Source: Byssothecium circinans | Taxonomy: Eukaryota; Ascomycota; Dothideomycetes; Pleosporales; Massarinaceae | Length of the DNA stretch: 64,000 nucleotides | Reading direction: 5' to 3' | Assembly: GCA_010015675.1 (NCBI GenBank) | Contig: ML976993.1 | Location: 55,846-119,845, forward strand | In this document: positions 14,601 to 24,257 of the stretch, in pieces | Layout: the number at the start of each line of letters is the position of its first letter | Numbering within the stretch: the first letter of the stretch is position 1 | Notes under the pieces: generated by a model | Seen by the model: the letters and a program-made list of their open reading frames with translations, nothing else | The model's database searches: none | What the model was told of the DNA's origin: nothing | Program-made: the position numbers and the translations under genes

Positions 14601-15769
14601 GCAGACAGAAGTTCGTCGATTGGGAAGTCGCGCATCAACTGGTTGTATTTGACGACCAAATCTGAAGCCTCCTTCAGTCCCGTATCGGCGCTGAAGCTGA
14701 CCGTAGCCTGGAAACGCTTCGCATTTTTGAGGACATCTAGGGTAAGTCGTACGCCTGGGCTGCTCAGCTGTGTCTCGATATCGTCCAGCCTCTGTTCCAT
14801 CGAGAGCCAAAAGTTGATCTCCTGGGTGGCAGATCCCGTCCTGGGGTCCCGTTCAGTGCCGGTGATTTTCCGTATGGACTTGATCCATCCGTTGACAATC
14901 GCCTGAAGACCATTCAGGAACTGGCTGTCTGTCAGAACATTGCCTGGCAGAAGATCGGGCGAGGGCTTGACGTTGCGTTCTTCCGCCATCTCGAGCGCAT
15001 GCTGAATGACGGGATGCAGCGGTAGCAGAAGTTCCGGGATCTCGACATTCTGCCCCAAGTTATGCAGGCTGAGCTCCAGCTCGCTGATCTTCTTCTTTGT
15101 AGCCGAGATGCCTGTCCTGGCGTCGTTCCCGCCCTTGATGTACGACCCCGCCAGACTCCGCTGGCTCTTTGTGTACGTGTCGAAATAGGGCTCGATGGAG
15201 TTCCGCAGCACGGAACAGAGAAACTCGTATGGAGAAACGTCTTGCGCCGACGCATTATTAAAAGATGTAAAACCGGGAAGAGACGAAATGTTGATCTGCT
15301 GGCTAAGGGGTATCGCTGGATCTATGGGTATGGGACGCTTGGAAACGACAATGTACGCCGCACACGTGGGAGACGCCGTGAGTTCAAAGGAAAGGGAATA
15401 GGTGAAATGTTGCACGTCGCCTGTGGGTGCTGTCAGCGGGGTGGTTCCTTCCGTCTGAGGAGGGTGCTTGCCATTTGCGCTGTCCAGCCCGTCTACGTTG
15501 GCCACCTCTACCTGGTCCTTCGTGATGTAGACGGCCGTCTGGCTGTCTCCGCCCTGCGCAAATCGCATGCATCGCTGGAGGGTGTCGGCGATCTTGGTGG
15601 GTGATAGTAGACTGCCGGGTGCGCGCAGGTCGTCGGGATGGGCACCGAGGGCGACTTCCAGCACCCTCTCGAGATGGTCGAGCAGCAACTGGGGATCTAT
15701 GGTGGGCGGTGATGGGCTGGGTGAGCGTATGCTGCCGTTGGCCGCCCCTGGGCTCAGCGGTCCCTCCAT
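2655..15769 (-). CDS. nudA: Cytoplasmic dynein heavy chain
   Basis: This is the motor subunit that moves cargo and nuclei toward microtubule minus ends in hyphae. Exon 1 is 15769-3149 and exon 2 is 3095-2655, split by a 53-bp intron (3096-3148, GTAAGT...ACTAG, branch GCTAAC). The protein is 4353 residues, the usual fungal length. A long tail precedes the AAA ring. P-loops are GPAGTGKT (AAA1, about residue 1950) with Walker [17 protein letters not shown] (AAA2, about 2243), GPPGSGKT (AAA3, about 2606) with FCDEINLP, and GVSGSGKT (AAA4, about 2948) with FIMDEAN. The coiled-coil stalk and microtubule-binding tip lie at about 3200-3480. I chose the ATG at 15769 (MEGPLSPG) because the in-frame codon four residues upstream is TTG. 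AAA1 and AAA3 look intact. The symbol follows the Aspergillus name; Neurospora calls it ro-1. Confidence 0.97.
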
Positions 15770-16330
15770 ACTGTCGTTCAAGCCGAGTTTCGAAGGGGAG
15801 ACATGTGCTTCACTGCTTGAAGTGGGGTATCAAAAAGCAGAGCGATGTAGTGTTAGGGGAAAGGAGCGAAGGTGGGGCAGGGGGGCCCAGAGTGATGACT
15901 GTGGAATGTTGTCGTCGCTCAAACGTTTTGATCGGAAAGTTCACGCGCGCTGGCGTCGCGGTCGCGGGTCCGAGCGCTCCCGCCAGTGCAGGGTGGCCCT
16001 GACAACAGCTCGATGGGCGCAAGATCGCCGAAACACGTCGACTTTCTGGAGCGTGCAGATGGCGGCGACAACGGTGAACTGGCGTCGTAGAGATGATGAG
16101 TCAGTAACCGTATTGATGTGCATACTCAACCCGCCATCCCTTGTGGTTGTCCTGTCATGGCCCTTAGTAGTTTTGTTTAGAAAACCACACTATTTTTGAG
16201 CGGGAAGCCGCGACCCTGCGTCTTCACGTGATCACGAGCATGAACGCCCAGCACGCGCCCAAAGAGGCTGAACAGCAATGCTTCATATGCATAGCACGGC
16301 AGTAAAGCAGACAATCCGATTCACAGCACG
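15770..16330. other. Intergenic, dynein promoter side
   Basis: This is the 5' flank of the dynein heavy chain and the 3' flank of the chloride transporter. It is mixed-composition DNA without a credible gene. A TCACGTGATCACG stretch at 16224-16236 contains a CACGTG core and could be a bHLH-type site. Nothing else stands out. Confidence 0.45.
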
Positions 16331-19100
16331 TTATCGAACAGCACCCCTCCCCCTGTCCTCTAATTCCACCTCAGACTCGTCTCTATCGGCTCCGTGCTGT
16401 TCTCTCTCCAAAGCACCACGGGACGCTGGCGGACTATCTAATCGAATATCCTGTCTCGCGCCCAATCCAACTCGCCTTCCCAAATTACCAGTCATACCAC
16501 CAACCCAAGTACCAATCGTTTGGATTACCCCCCACAGCTTCTCCTCCCTCCTGTCCACTTGGCCTGCACTAGACGGGTTCTCATGAGTCTCCACCTTGAA
16601 TTGATACTTGAGGCAATCTTTCACCGTCACAAGACCAGTGAGACGGCCACGGTACTCGATGAGGATAACGCGGGGACCCATTTTCTTAAAGAGTTCCATG
16701 ACTGTTTCGAGAGGGAGACGCGGGTGGACGGAGAGAGGCGTCGGGTCGATAAACTTGGAGAGGTCGACGGAAAGCTGCCCGGATGTCGCAGACATGGTAT
16801 CAAACGAGGCCGAAGGCCTAGCTGATCTCGGTGTTCTTGGATCTGCATTCAGTCCAGAGCTGAAGTAGCACTTGGCATGTCCTGGAGCCATCTGGTCACG
16901 TTTGGCACGGTCGAGGGCGTAGCGGAGTTCTGTACGACCAATGTAGCCTACCAGTGTTTTCGAAGCGATGTCTTCGACGATGGGGAAGCCTTGGTATGAG
17001 TTTTCGGCCATGATACGTTCCAATTCACGCAGTTCCAGACCAGACGCAGGGATCGACACGACTTGGGAGACCATTACCTGCGAGACGGGAACACCGAAAG
17101 TATGCTCTTCTTTGTTATCGAGGAAGGGGTAGCCATTCAGGTAAATCATGCGGTCTGCGATGCCGCCATGGCCGAAGCGCTCACTGACGGCTTTGGTCAC
17201 GCCAACGACAATCTACGAACAGTTAGCGGGCTATGTGTATATGACAACGCATCCAAACTTACCATAGTCGGTAGAATGTAGGTCAAGGCGCCCGTTATCT
17301 CAAACATGATGACCACTACCGACACCGTGATATGCATGATCCCGCTCAGCGCAGCGCCCGCGCCCAAGAAAGCATACGTCCCCGGTGTGATACAAGGTCC
17401 ATCTGGACCACAAGCTGAGAAGAAGGCAGAGTCTGGGAAAGACTCGTGTAGATATTGGACAAAGATGCCTACCATCCGGCCAAAGGAAGCTCCAACGGCC
17501 ATTGATGGAACAAAGATACCAGCAGGTACCTTGCAACCAAAAGATACGATTACAAGCAACGTGCGGAGAATGGTGGCGATGGCTAGCGAAAGGATCATGT
17601 GCCACCGGTTATCGACACTGCGAGTGTATTGTTAGTAACCATCAACAGAGAAAGAGTTTGGCGGCATACTCGCAAAGTTCATCATAATCATGACCACCCT
17701 CGCACTCCAGAAACAGAATCTCCATGCTCTCTGTCATATCAATCCGCAAGAACATATTCGGATAGACAACAATAGCCGTAAGCACAGCTAACGTGACCGC
17801 TTCTGTAATCGGATACTGTGACAGATACTTCTTCCTAAACACCTGCATCTTCAGATTCCACTTGATGACAAACGCGCCATACAGTCCGCCAAAAGCTCCG
17901 ATGATGATGTAGAATAGAATTTCGAAGAAGTGCCATGACCGGTCATATTTGACCTGAAACATGACTAGCTGTCCTGTTCGGAAAGGATTCATGGCGGCGA
18001 GAACGGCGGTGGCCACCAAGGCGCAAAAGTAACTCCTCCACATCGTTTTCAGAGGGAAATAGTTGCTCATTTCCTCGAGCGAGAACAGCACTCCTCCGAT
18101 TGGACTTCCGAAAGCCACTGCTACACCTGCCGCCGCACTTGCGCTCAAAATCTCTCGCGTCTTCGCCGCATTCCTTCGGTACTTGTCGAAGAACCTCGAT
18201 ATCACGTTCCCCGTGCAGACCGCATAATGCACACTCGGTCCTTCCTTTCCCACTGATAACCCTGACGCGATTGCCAGAGGTAGACCGATCGACTTTATGA
18301 CAAGAGTCCAGGCACCAAGGAATCCTTTCATGACAAAACCGGCAATAATGCATTTCATCTCTGAGATTCCTGATCCGGCGGCGTAAGGCGCATACAGCTT
18401 GACGAGGGTAGCGGCTGTAAGGGAGAAGAGAGCTGCAAAGAGAATGTAGAGGACATAATTCACAGGCCAAAAACTTGACCAGCGTTTCCACTCAGGGCAT
18501 CCTATTTAACATTAGTCATGTCCAGCACCTGCCCTGAGTGACTACTCCATCGTGATGCGAAATCTACTCACCACTTTCCGCCCCCCAACAACAAAAGTTC
18601 TCATTCAAATAAAATGCCGTCTCACAATGCCCCAGCTTGATATCACTCAACCACTCTGTTATGATATTCAGCATGGCAGCATTCATTCCAATCGCAACTC
18701 CCACAAGCGTAACCACAATCCATGCCTGTCCAGCATCATACGCCTCGTATATCTTTCTCCTCCATTTCCCAGCTTTCCACACACTTTTCCTTCCTCCCAT
18801 CGCGCCTGCTCCAGCCCCCCAAGTCTCTCGTTCCCGTCTCTTGGCTTTCCGTCTCAGCTGCTCGCGCGCTGCATCCTGTACCCAATCGATCGTAGTGAAA
18901 TCCTCGTAGCGTTTTATCTCTGCAATTTCCTCAACAATGGCGTGCTCGGTCGATGTGACTTCTGTTTCGGCATCTTCGACATCGTGGGCCTGCGAGTGCA
19001 GGGAGACGGAGGTGTTGCGGCGGCGGAGGGCGGGCGCGAAGGACGAGGAACGTTGAGATTGGTTGCGCGGGCGGGATCGGGAGGATGAGGTGCGGTTCAT
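16331..19100 (-). CDS. CLC-family chloride channel/transporter, Gef1-like
   Basis: This membrane protein carries chloride, probably in exchange for protons, across Golgi or endosomal membranes as yeast Gef1 does. Exons are 19100-18572, 18501-17670, 17617-17263 and 17212-16331, with GT-AG introns of 70, 52 and 50 bp, giving 865 residues. The N-terminus is basic and cytosolic. CLC signatures appear in order: [16 protein letters not shown] with the gating glutamate, [13 protein letters not shown] with the inner acidic pair, and [13 protein letters not shown]. Two C-terminal CBS domains follow, with core text [14 protein letters not shown] and [18 protein letters not shown]. The gating glutamate favours a Cl-/H+ exchanger over an open channel; that part is inferred from the family. 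The ATG at 19100 begins [10 protein letters not shown]. Confidence 0.95.
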
Positions 19101-19764
19101 CGCATTGTTGGTAATTTGGTGTCCTGCTAATTTGTGGACAGAGGCTGTTTAGCAAGTTGCGAGTACAGCTTGCCTCGAGCGAGCTTATGGATAGGACGTC
19201 GGAGGTTTTACGATCGGTCGTTGATGCCAGATCCGCAAATTATGCGCCACAAGTGGCGCATGTATTTTCATCTTCGGTTTTTATGAACTGCACTGCCTCT
19301 CGTAGACATAACCCAGTCTGAAACATACCCTACAGCTGCGTCGCTTGAGTTTAGGTGTTGAAGAACAAAAGGCCAAAATACCACGCCGACAAATTAATCT
19401 ACGGCGAGTTTATAAATAACACGCAGGTCTCGTGTAGCAGAAAAAGTAAGCTGTAAGGCAAGCAATGCATAAGAAGATTCTCTGTAAAACATATTGAAGA
19501 GGGATACATACAGCGTTTAATACTTTACTTAAAGGACTAGCCTTGGTGCTATTTTAAAATTTCCTGTGATTATTAGACTATCACCTTCTTACAAGAGTAA
19601 TGGCTGCGTGGCTACGCTTAGCTATATCATACTTTTACTGCTACTTCACTCCTGTTCGCTTACATTATTGGAATTCCTACAAAAGCAATGCTCTACTTTA
19701 TGTTCATATCCACCTCATCAACAGCTGTAGATACAGTCTTACCATGTACCTCCTCACATACAGA
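19101..19764. other. Intergenic, AT-rich
   Basis: The left part is the promoter side of the chloride transporter and the right part is the 3' flank of the carboxypeptidase. Bases 19370-19720 are AT-richer than the genes. A near-palindromic TGCGCCACAAGTGGCGCA lies at 19241-19258, with half-sites TGCGCCAC and GTGGCGCA. I see no gene. Confidence 0.45.
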
Positions 19765-21249
19765 TCATGCAAAGCTCCGATCATTGATCCACCTTTCCAC
19801 CAACGCCAGCGCCTCCTTCGGCTTATCATACGGTACCATATGCCCCGCGCCATCCACTGTACTCATGGCAAACGTAGTCTCCCTCCCGCTCTTCATCACA
19901 ACCTTGACCTCCTTGAACCAGCCTACCTCTTTCCCTTCATGCTTCCACATCCTCTTCGGCTGTGCCACAAACGCCGGTTGACCAGCCCATGGCATGTTCT
20001 CCGCCCATCTAAGGTTCCCCGCAGTATTGCACGCAAGATCCAAATTGCCTTGGTAGAAAAGCACGTCGATACCATTCTCGAGTAAGTACAGGACTTGGGG
20101 CTGCATGGTAATGGGTTGATCGTTTGCAAGTTGGAAGGCGATTTCGACCTCCATGTTGTAAATGCTGTAGTTCTGGACTGAGGAGGGAACGGCAAGAGCT
20201 TCCCATACCCAGGGCAAATTGAGATATTCTTGGATTCTGGGTGCCTCTTTGTAGCAGAGGTCGTCCTCAGTCAAACATGGCGTTGTAATGTCGAAGCGGT
20301 TGCGGTGTTCCTGGGCTGACCCGGATTCGCCGTCGTAATATTCGATGACGCCTTTCCAGCATACTTCTTCGGCGCCGTTGCAGATCGCTGGGTCAGGATG
20401 TTGGTAGCAGATGCGTGCGAGATCTATGCATCGGGGGATGTTGGCAGCCATGATGTCGCAGCGTGTCTTGTTGAAAATTGGCTCTTTCACGCCCGGGTTC
20501 GTAGTGCATAGCGTTTCCCAGTACCCGAAAGCAGTGTCAAGGGGGGACACATAGCCGTTGCCGACGAAGATGGACTTGAGATTGATCTGAGGTCTCTTCG
20601 GATACAGCAGATTCTGCGAGAGGATTTGAGTGCCAAGGGCTGGTATGTAATGGCCGCCATAGCTCTCCCCTGTAAGATGGATTTCCTTGCCTTCCCCTTG
20701 TCCTAGGTTGGGAAAGACGTCGGTGACGAAGATCTGCAAAAAGTGGTGCAAGTCCTCTGCTGTCGTGAAGCTGTTCGCGGGCTGCGGTGTGCCTTCATCA
20801 ACGTAGCTGAATCCAACGCCGGCCGGCGAATCGATGAATAAAAGATTCGAATGCTTTGACCATCCATACTCATTATGCACAGTGCCATTTCCAAATTCAT
20901 TGATTAGGCATGGGCCAAGCTCCATGAGTAAACCAAGCATAGAAGAGCCTCCAGGCCCTCCTGTCAGCCATAACGATAACGGGTCTTGAGTTCGGCTATC
21001 CTGAGATTCGAAATACCAGAAAAAAAGATGCTTTCCCCCCACGTCGAGCCAGCCGGTGTACTGTGCGGAATGGGCGTTGCAAAGAGTGTCATTCTGCGAT
21101 TCTTTGATCCGGATCGAGTGGTCGGGAGCATATTGACTCCGGTAGACTTGGAATCCATCGGTCTCAGGTGTATTCTGAAAAGCGATTTGCGAGAAGGGTT
21201 GTGAAGCTGATGCAATGGCGACTAGTGTGGATGCAAAGGCGAGCTTCAT
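19765..21249 (-). CDS. Secreted serine carboxypeptidase, S10 family
   Basis: This enzyme removes C-terminal residues from peptides, in the vacuole or outside the cell. It is a single exon of 494 residues. I start at the ATG at 21249 (MKLAFASTLVAIASAS), a clean signal peptide; the reading frame continues upstream only to a GTG codon. The oxyanion region is WLTGGPGGSSM at about residues 94-104. The triad is Ser196 in GESYGGHY, Asp404 in GNLDLACN and His470 in GAGHMVP. Cysteines are plentiful, as expected for disulfides in this family, and several N-glycosylation sequons are present (for example NDT, NGT, NKT, NYS). It resembles the extracellular carboxypeptidase S1 type more than vacuolar CPY, because no long propeptide is seen. 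The gene is divergent from the histone-fold gene across a 424-bp spacer. Confidence 0.93.
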   Translation of the reverse strand: MKLAFASTLVAIASASQPFSQIAFQNTPETDGFQVYRSQYAPDHSIRIKESQNDTLCNAHSAQYTGWLDVGGKHLFFWYFESQDSRTQDPLSLWLTGGPGGSSMLGLLMELGPCLINEFGNGTVHNEYGWSKHSNLLFIDSPAGVGFSYVDEGTPQPANSFTTAEDLHHFLQIFVTDVFPNLGQGEGKEIHLTGESYGGHYIPALGTQILSQNLLYPKRPQINLKSIFVGNGYVSPLDTAFGYWETLCTTNPGVKEPIFNKTRCDIMAANIPRCIDLARICYQHPDPAICNGAEEVCWKGVIEYYDGESGSAQEHRNRFDITTPCLTEDDLCYKEAPRIQEYLNLPWVWEALAVPSSVQNYSIYNMEVEIAFQLANDQPITMQPQVLYLLENGIDVLFYQGNLDLACNTAGNLRWAENMPWAGQPAFVAQPKRMWKHEGKEVGWFKEVKVVMKSGRETTFAMSTVDGAGHMVPYDKPKEALALVERWINDRSFA

Positions 21250-21673
21250 TGTGGCTAAGTTGCGTATTCCACTTTGTGCAACCTGATGTGAATACAGAAA
21301 TTGACACACGTACTCTTTGTAAGAATAGTTTTCTTATGTAGATGGAGGTGTCATCAATTGAGAACATCAGGATGTTCATCCAGCCAGGTCCTGTTCCGCC
21401 CGCATTTCCCCGTCAGTACATCAACGCTAGCCAATTTAGACCTAGCGCCGACCTGAACCAGGTGACGATTCCGCCCAAAGTTCACGACCTGCAAACTACT
21501 CCACGCATCCTGAATCCCACTAGTACAGAAAACGACCGCATAACCGCGTCTATTCAACAATCTGAGCTTGAACTCGCCTTCTGCAAAGCCCTACCAACAC
21601 ACGAGCGCGACAGTCTCCTTCACAAACATATTCCCCGCGCACACGCTCCATCACCAGACTACCTCCACACAAG
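21250..21673. promoter_or_regulatory. Shared divergent promoter region
   Basis: These 424 bp separate the ATG of the carboxypeptidase (minus strand) from the ATG of the histone-fold gene (plus strand), so they must hold both promoters. A plus-strand open frame crosses the region but has no coding features and no intron-exon logic. I cannot name specific factor sites. Confidence 0.5.
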
Positions 21674-22449
21674 ATGCCATACAACAACACCCCAATCGCG
21701 CCTCCAAAGGACGTAACCGGCCAAGTATCACTTCCCCGTAAGCTCTCTTCTCCCACAGGCTCCACGCCATCACTAACAACCCCCAAGTCGCCCGCGTCCA
21801 AAAAATCATAAACGCCGACCCAGAACGGCTCCATACGTCCAAAAATGCCGCCTTCGCCATTGCGCTTGCGACGGAAATGTTCATCCAGCACCTCGCCACA
21901 ACAACCCACAACGTAGTCAAAGCAGAACGCAAACCGCGCCGCAACATCCAGTACCGAGACGTAGCCAGCGCGGTAGCGAAGACAGATAATCTGGAGTTTC
22001 TGACGGATGTGGTGCCCAAGACGATTACGATGAAGGAGTATAAGAAGCGGGAGGAGGTGAAGAAGAAGGCGAAGGAGATTGCGGAGCAGAGTAAGGGGAA
22101 GGGGAAGGAGGGTCAGGGTGTGGTGGTGGAGGGTGGGTTGCGGAATGGGGATGTGAGGGACGCATTTAAGGGGGTGGAGAGGCCGAATGGGCATGCGAAG
22201 GAAGTGGAGGGTCAAGAGGTGGAGTCTGTTAGGGAAACTGAGGCAGAGGAGCCGGACGCGATGGATGTCGATCAGGGAGACGGTGCGGGGGCGGTAGCCG
22301 TACAATCACGGGCAGACTCTGAGACCGAGGAAGACGGTGCTGCAATGCAGCTCGAGATGGAGATGCGAGGACCCGGACCTAAGACCAATGGCAGCCCTGA
22401 GGCTCCCAGGCGAACGAGTGGATTTACAGCTATTAACGGCACGAAGTAG
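21674..22449 (+). CDS. Dpb3/CHRAC-like histone-fold protein
   Basis: This is a histone-fold subunit of the NF-YC/POLE4/CHRAC1 type, which pairs with a second histone-fold protein in DNA polymerase epsilon or in chromatin remodellers. Exon 1 is 21674-21737 and exon 2 is 21788-22449, with a 50-bp intron (donor GTAAGC, branch CTAAC, acceptor AAG). The product is 241 residues. The fold begins right at the splice junction (LPLARVQKIINADPE, then NAAFAIALATEMFIQHLA, then RNIQYRDVASAVAK). A charged coil (KKREEVKKKAKEIAEQSKGK) and an acidic, low-complexity tail follow. The tail is long for Dpb3. A link to polymerase epsilon is inferred from the family; CHRAC or Dls1 roles are equally possible. Confidence 0.85.
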
Positions 22450-22877
22450 GACGACGGCTTCATCGCGTTTCAATTGAAGACTTGCTTAACTAATGGTTCT
22501 GTCTGATATGCACGAGGCGAGGGTACGATAGTGAGTATGGGTACTCCACACAGACGGATTGGGGTTTATCACTTTATGCATTGCACTGGCGTCTAGGATA
22601 TTGCTGGGACAGGTTGAGCAGGGTCAAATCGGTAGGATAACGTATTCCATTCTTCTTATTACAGATTTAAGCATCAAGGCTGATTTGTGTTTGAACATCT
22701 CGATTCGAGCTTGAACATCACGTTCCTGTCATTCCACCTTGGGCCGGGCGAGCTCCCAGCTGGCTGCTTCCACTCTCTCTAGCAGCCAGGCCACCATATC
22801 AATCCCCCTGCCATCAATTTCAGCACCTCCGTATGGTGGAAAGCTCATCCTCATTCACACCCACCGCAACATCCACC
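22450..22877. other. Convergent 3' flanks
   Basis: This is the space between the ends of two converging genes, and should hold both 3' UTRs. No gene or structured element is visible. Confidence 0.45.
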
Positions 22878-23711
22878 CTACATCTCTCCCCTCCACGCCC
22901 TCTCCCTCGCCCCCTCAATCCCAGCCCACTTCTCCAACTCCTCCGGCTTCGTCCCCGCATGCAGAATCCTATACTCGTTCATCCACCTCCTGCGGTAATC
23001 CTCGTACTCGGGCTTCAAATAGCATCGCAGACACGGACGGTTCGACTGCGGTGTGTTGCGCGAGAAGAAGTACTTGCAATAGTTTGGCGTCCGCTCGACG
23101 GTTCCGGCTCCGGTTCCAGTTCCGGTAGTGGCAGATGAGGCGGTGCGGGTGATAGAGGTGGTGGGGGTTGGGGTGTAGGGTGGCGGAGTCGCGGACGAGG
23201 GTTCAGAGGTGGTGGTTAGGACAGAGGATAGGGAGGGGGAGTGCGTGGTGGTAGGGCGCTGGTTCGTGGCGCTGGCTTGGGGCTGGTAGGTGGTGAAGTC
23301 TCCTGCTCCTGCTCCGGTGGAGGTAGGAGGCTTGATTGGAGATGTGGAGGTCGGGCGCGTAACCTGCAGGGGCTGCGGGGTGTCGGCTCCGGAGTTTGGG
23401 TCTGAGATTGGGTAGGGAGCTTGGTTTTGCTGCTGTTGCTGAGGCTTCTGCTGAATTGATGGGCCGCTGATAGTGGCCGTTGCGACGGCGTGTGGGCAAG
23501 GCGTTGTGCAGATCTCTTTGGTGCAACCGCAGACATCTAGAGGAGGAGAAGAGGGTCAGTAAAAGGTCATCAAGAGGGATGTGGGTAAAGGTATGTGTCA
23601 AATTCTGGAGACACTTTGCGCGGTCTAAATCACATGGCCAGATCTCTGTTCTCGCACTATTGGTGTTTACTTGAGGAGGTACGTACATTGCTGCACCAAT
23701 ATGTGACACAT
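22878..23711 (-). CDS. Small Cys-rich protein of unknown function
   Basis: I do not recognise a named family. A short first exon (23711-23687) joins a second (23536-22878) across a 150-bp intron with donor GTACGT and acceptor CTCTAG. The lengths sum to 684, giving 227 residues. The start reads MCHILVQQYVCGCTKEICTT followed by PCPHA, so five Cys and two His lie in the first 25 residues. The middle is a Gln/Pro/Ser/Thr-rich disordered linker with a short polyQ. The end is conserved-looking again: ERTPNYCKYFFSRN, then PCLRCYLKPEYEDYRRRW. The two Cys-rich ends could make a split zinc site. Short MCH-type Cys/His proteins are common in filamentous fungi and uncharacterised. The gene converges on the histone-fold gene. 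Confidence 0.68.
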
Positions 23712-24257
23712 GGCTCTGTTCTCTTGCTAAATTTCGGTCTTAGTTTTAGCAGTGCAATGATGCCAGAGGGAAGAATCCTGTGAACAAGAAGTTGTAGGTT
23801 CAGAGCTGCGAAGATGGGTGGATATACTAGGATCTGATTGTCGTGTGACAACTGCGTTTGCAATCAGGGAGGCAGTGGCTTGGACGTGCAAAATGTTATG
23901 AGATTCAGGACTGTTTTTAACATGTGGCACACTTTAGGCCTTAATTTGGGGCGCTTTAAGTACCCAGCGATTTTGCCTGGACTTCGTGGCTGGACTGCCA
24001 GCACGTCTATGCTTTCTGAACTCTGGCCGTGCGTTGGCGCTGGATCTAACTCTTATTCACACAATGGATTCTCAAAGGATGCGATGGCACTCGTAGTTGT
24101 GCATATATTTGTCTCATGTTTTCAATTGTTTATTTAAATTCGCTGGCAGGCACTCCTTGCCTGTTGATACTTTGGACCGAACACCGCCCTTGAACCCCGC
24201 CTCCCTCTCATACTTTCAAAAAGAATGGGCTGGAATGGCCACACAACAACAGTGAAT
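23712..24257. other. Intergenic, promoter of the Cys-rich gene
   Basis: This is the upstream region of the minus-strand Cys-rich gene and the 3' flank of the prolyl-tRNA synthetase gene. Short open frames occur on both strands without coding character. Confidence 0.45.

Noticed and set aside
3812..15604. Many open frames of 60-190 codons on the plus strand opposite dynein
   Set aside because: They are shadows of a strongly coding antisense gene, with no domain text of their own.
15770..15781. Dynein start four codons further upstream (NDS extension)
   Set aside because: The codon at that position is TTG, not ATG; the first ATG is at 15769.
21250..21309. Longer N-terminus for the carboxypeptidase
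   Set aside because: The extension opens with GTG, and the ATG at 21249 gives a clean signal peptide.
21550..22305. 251-codon minus-strand frame opposite the histone-fold gene
   Set aside because: The plus strand there encodes a recognisable histone fold with a working intron; the minus frame is Leu/His-rich shadow.
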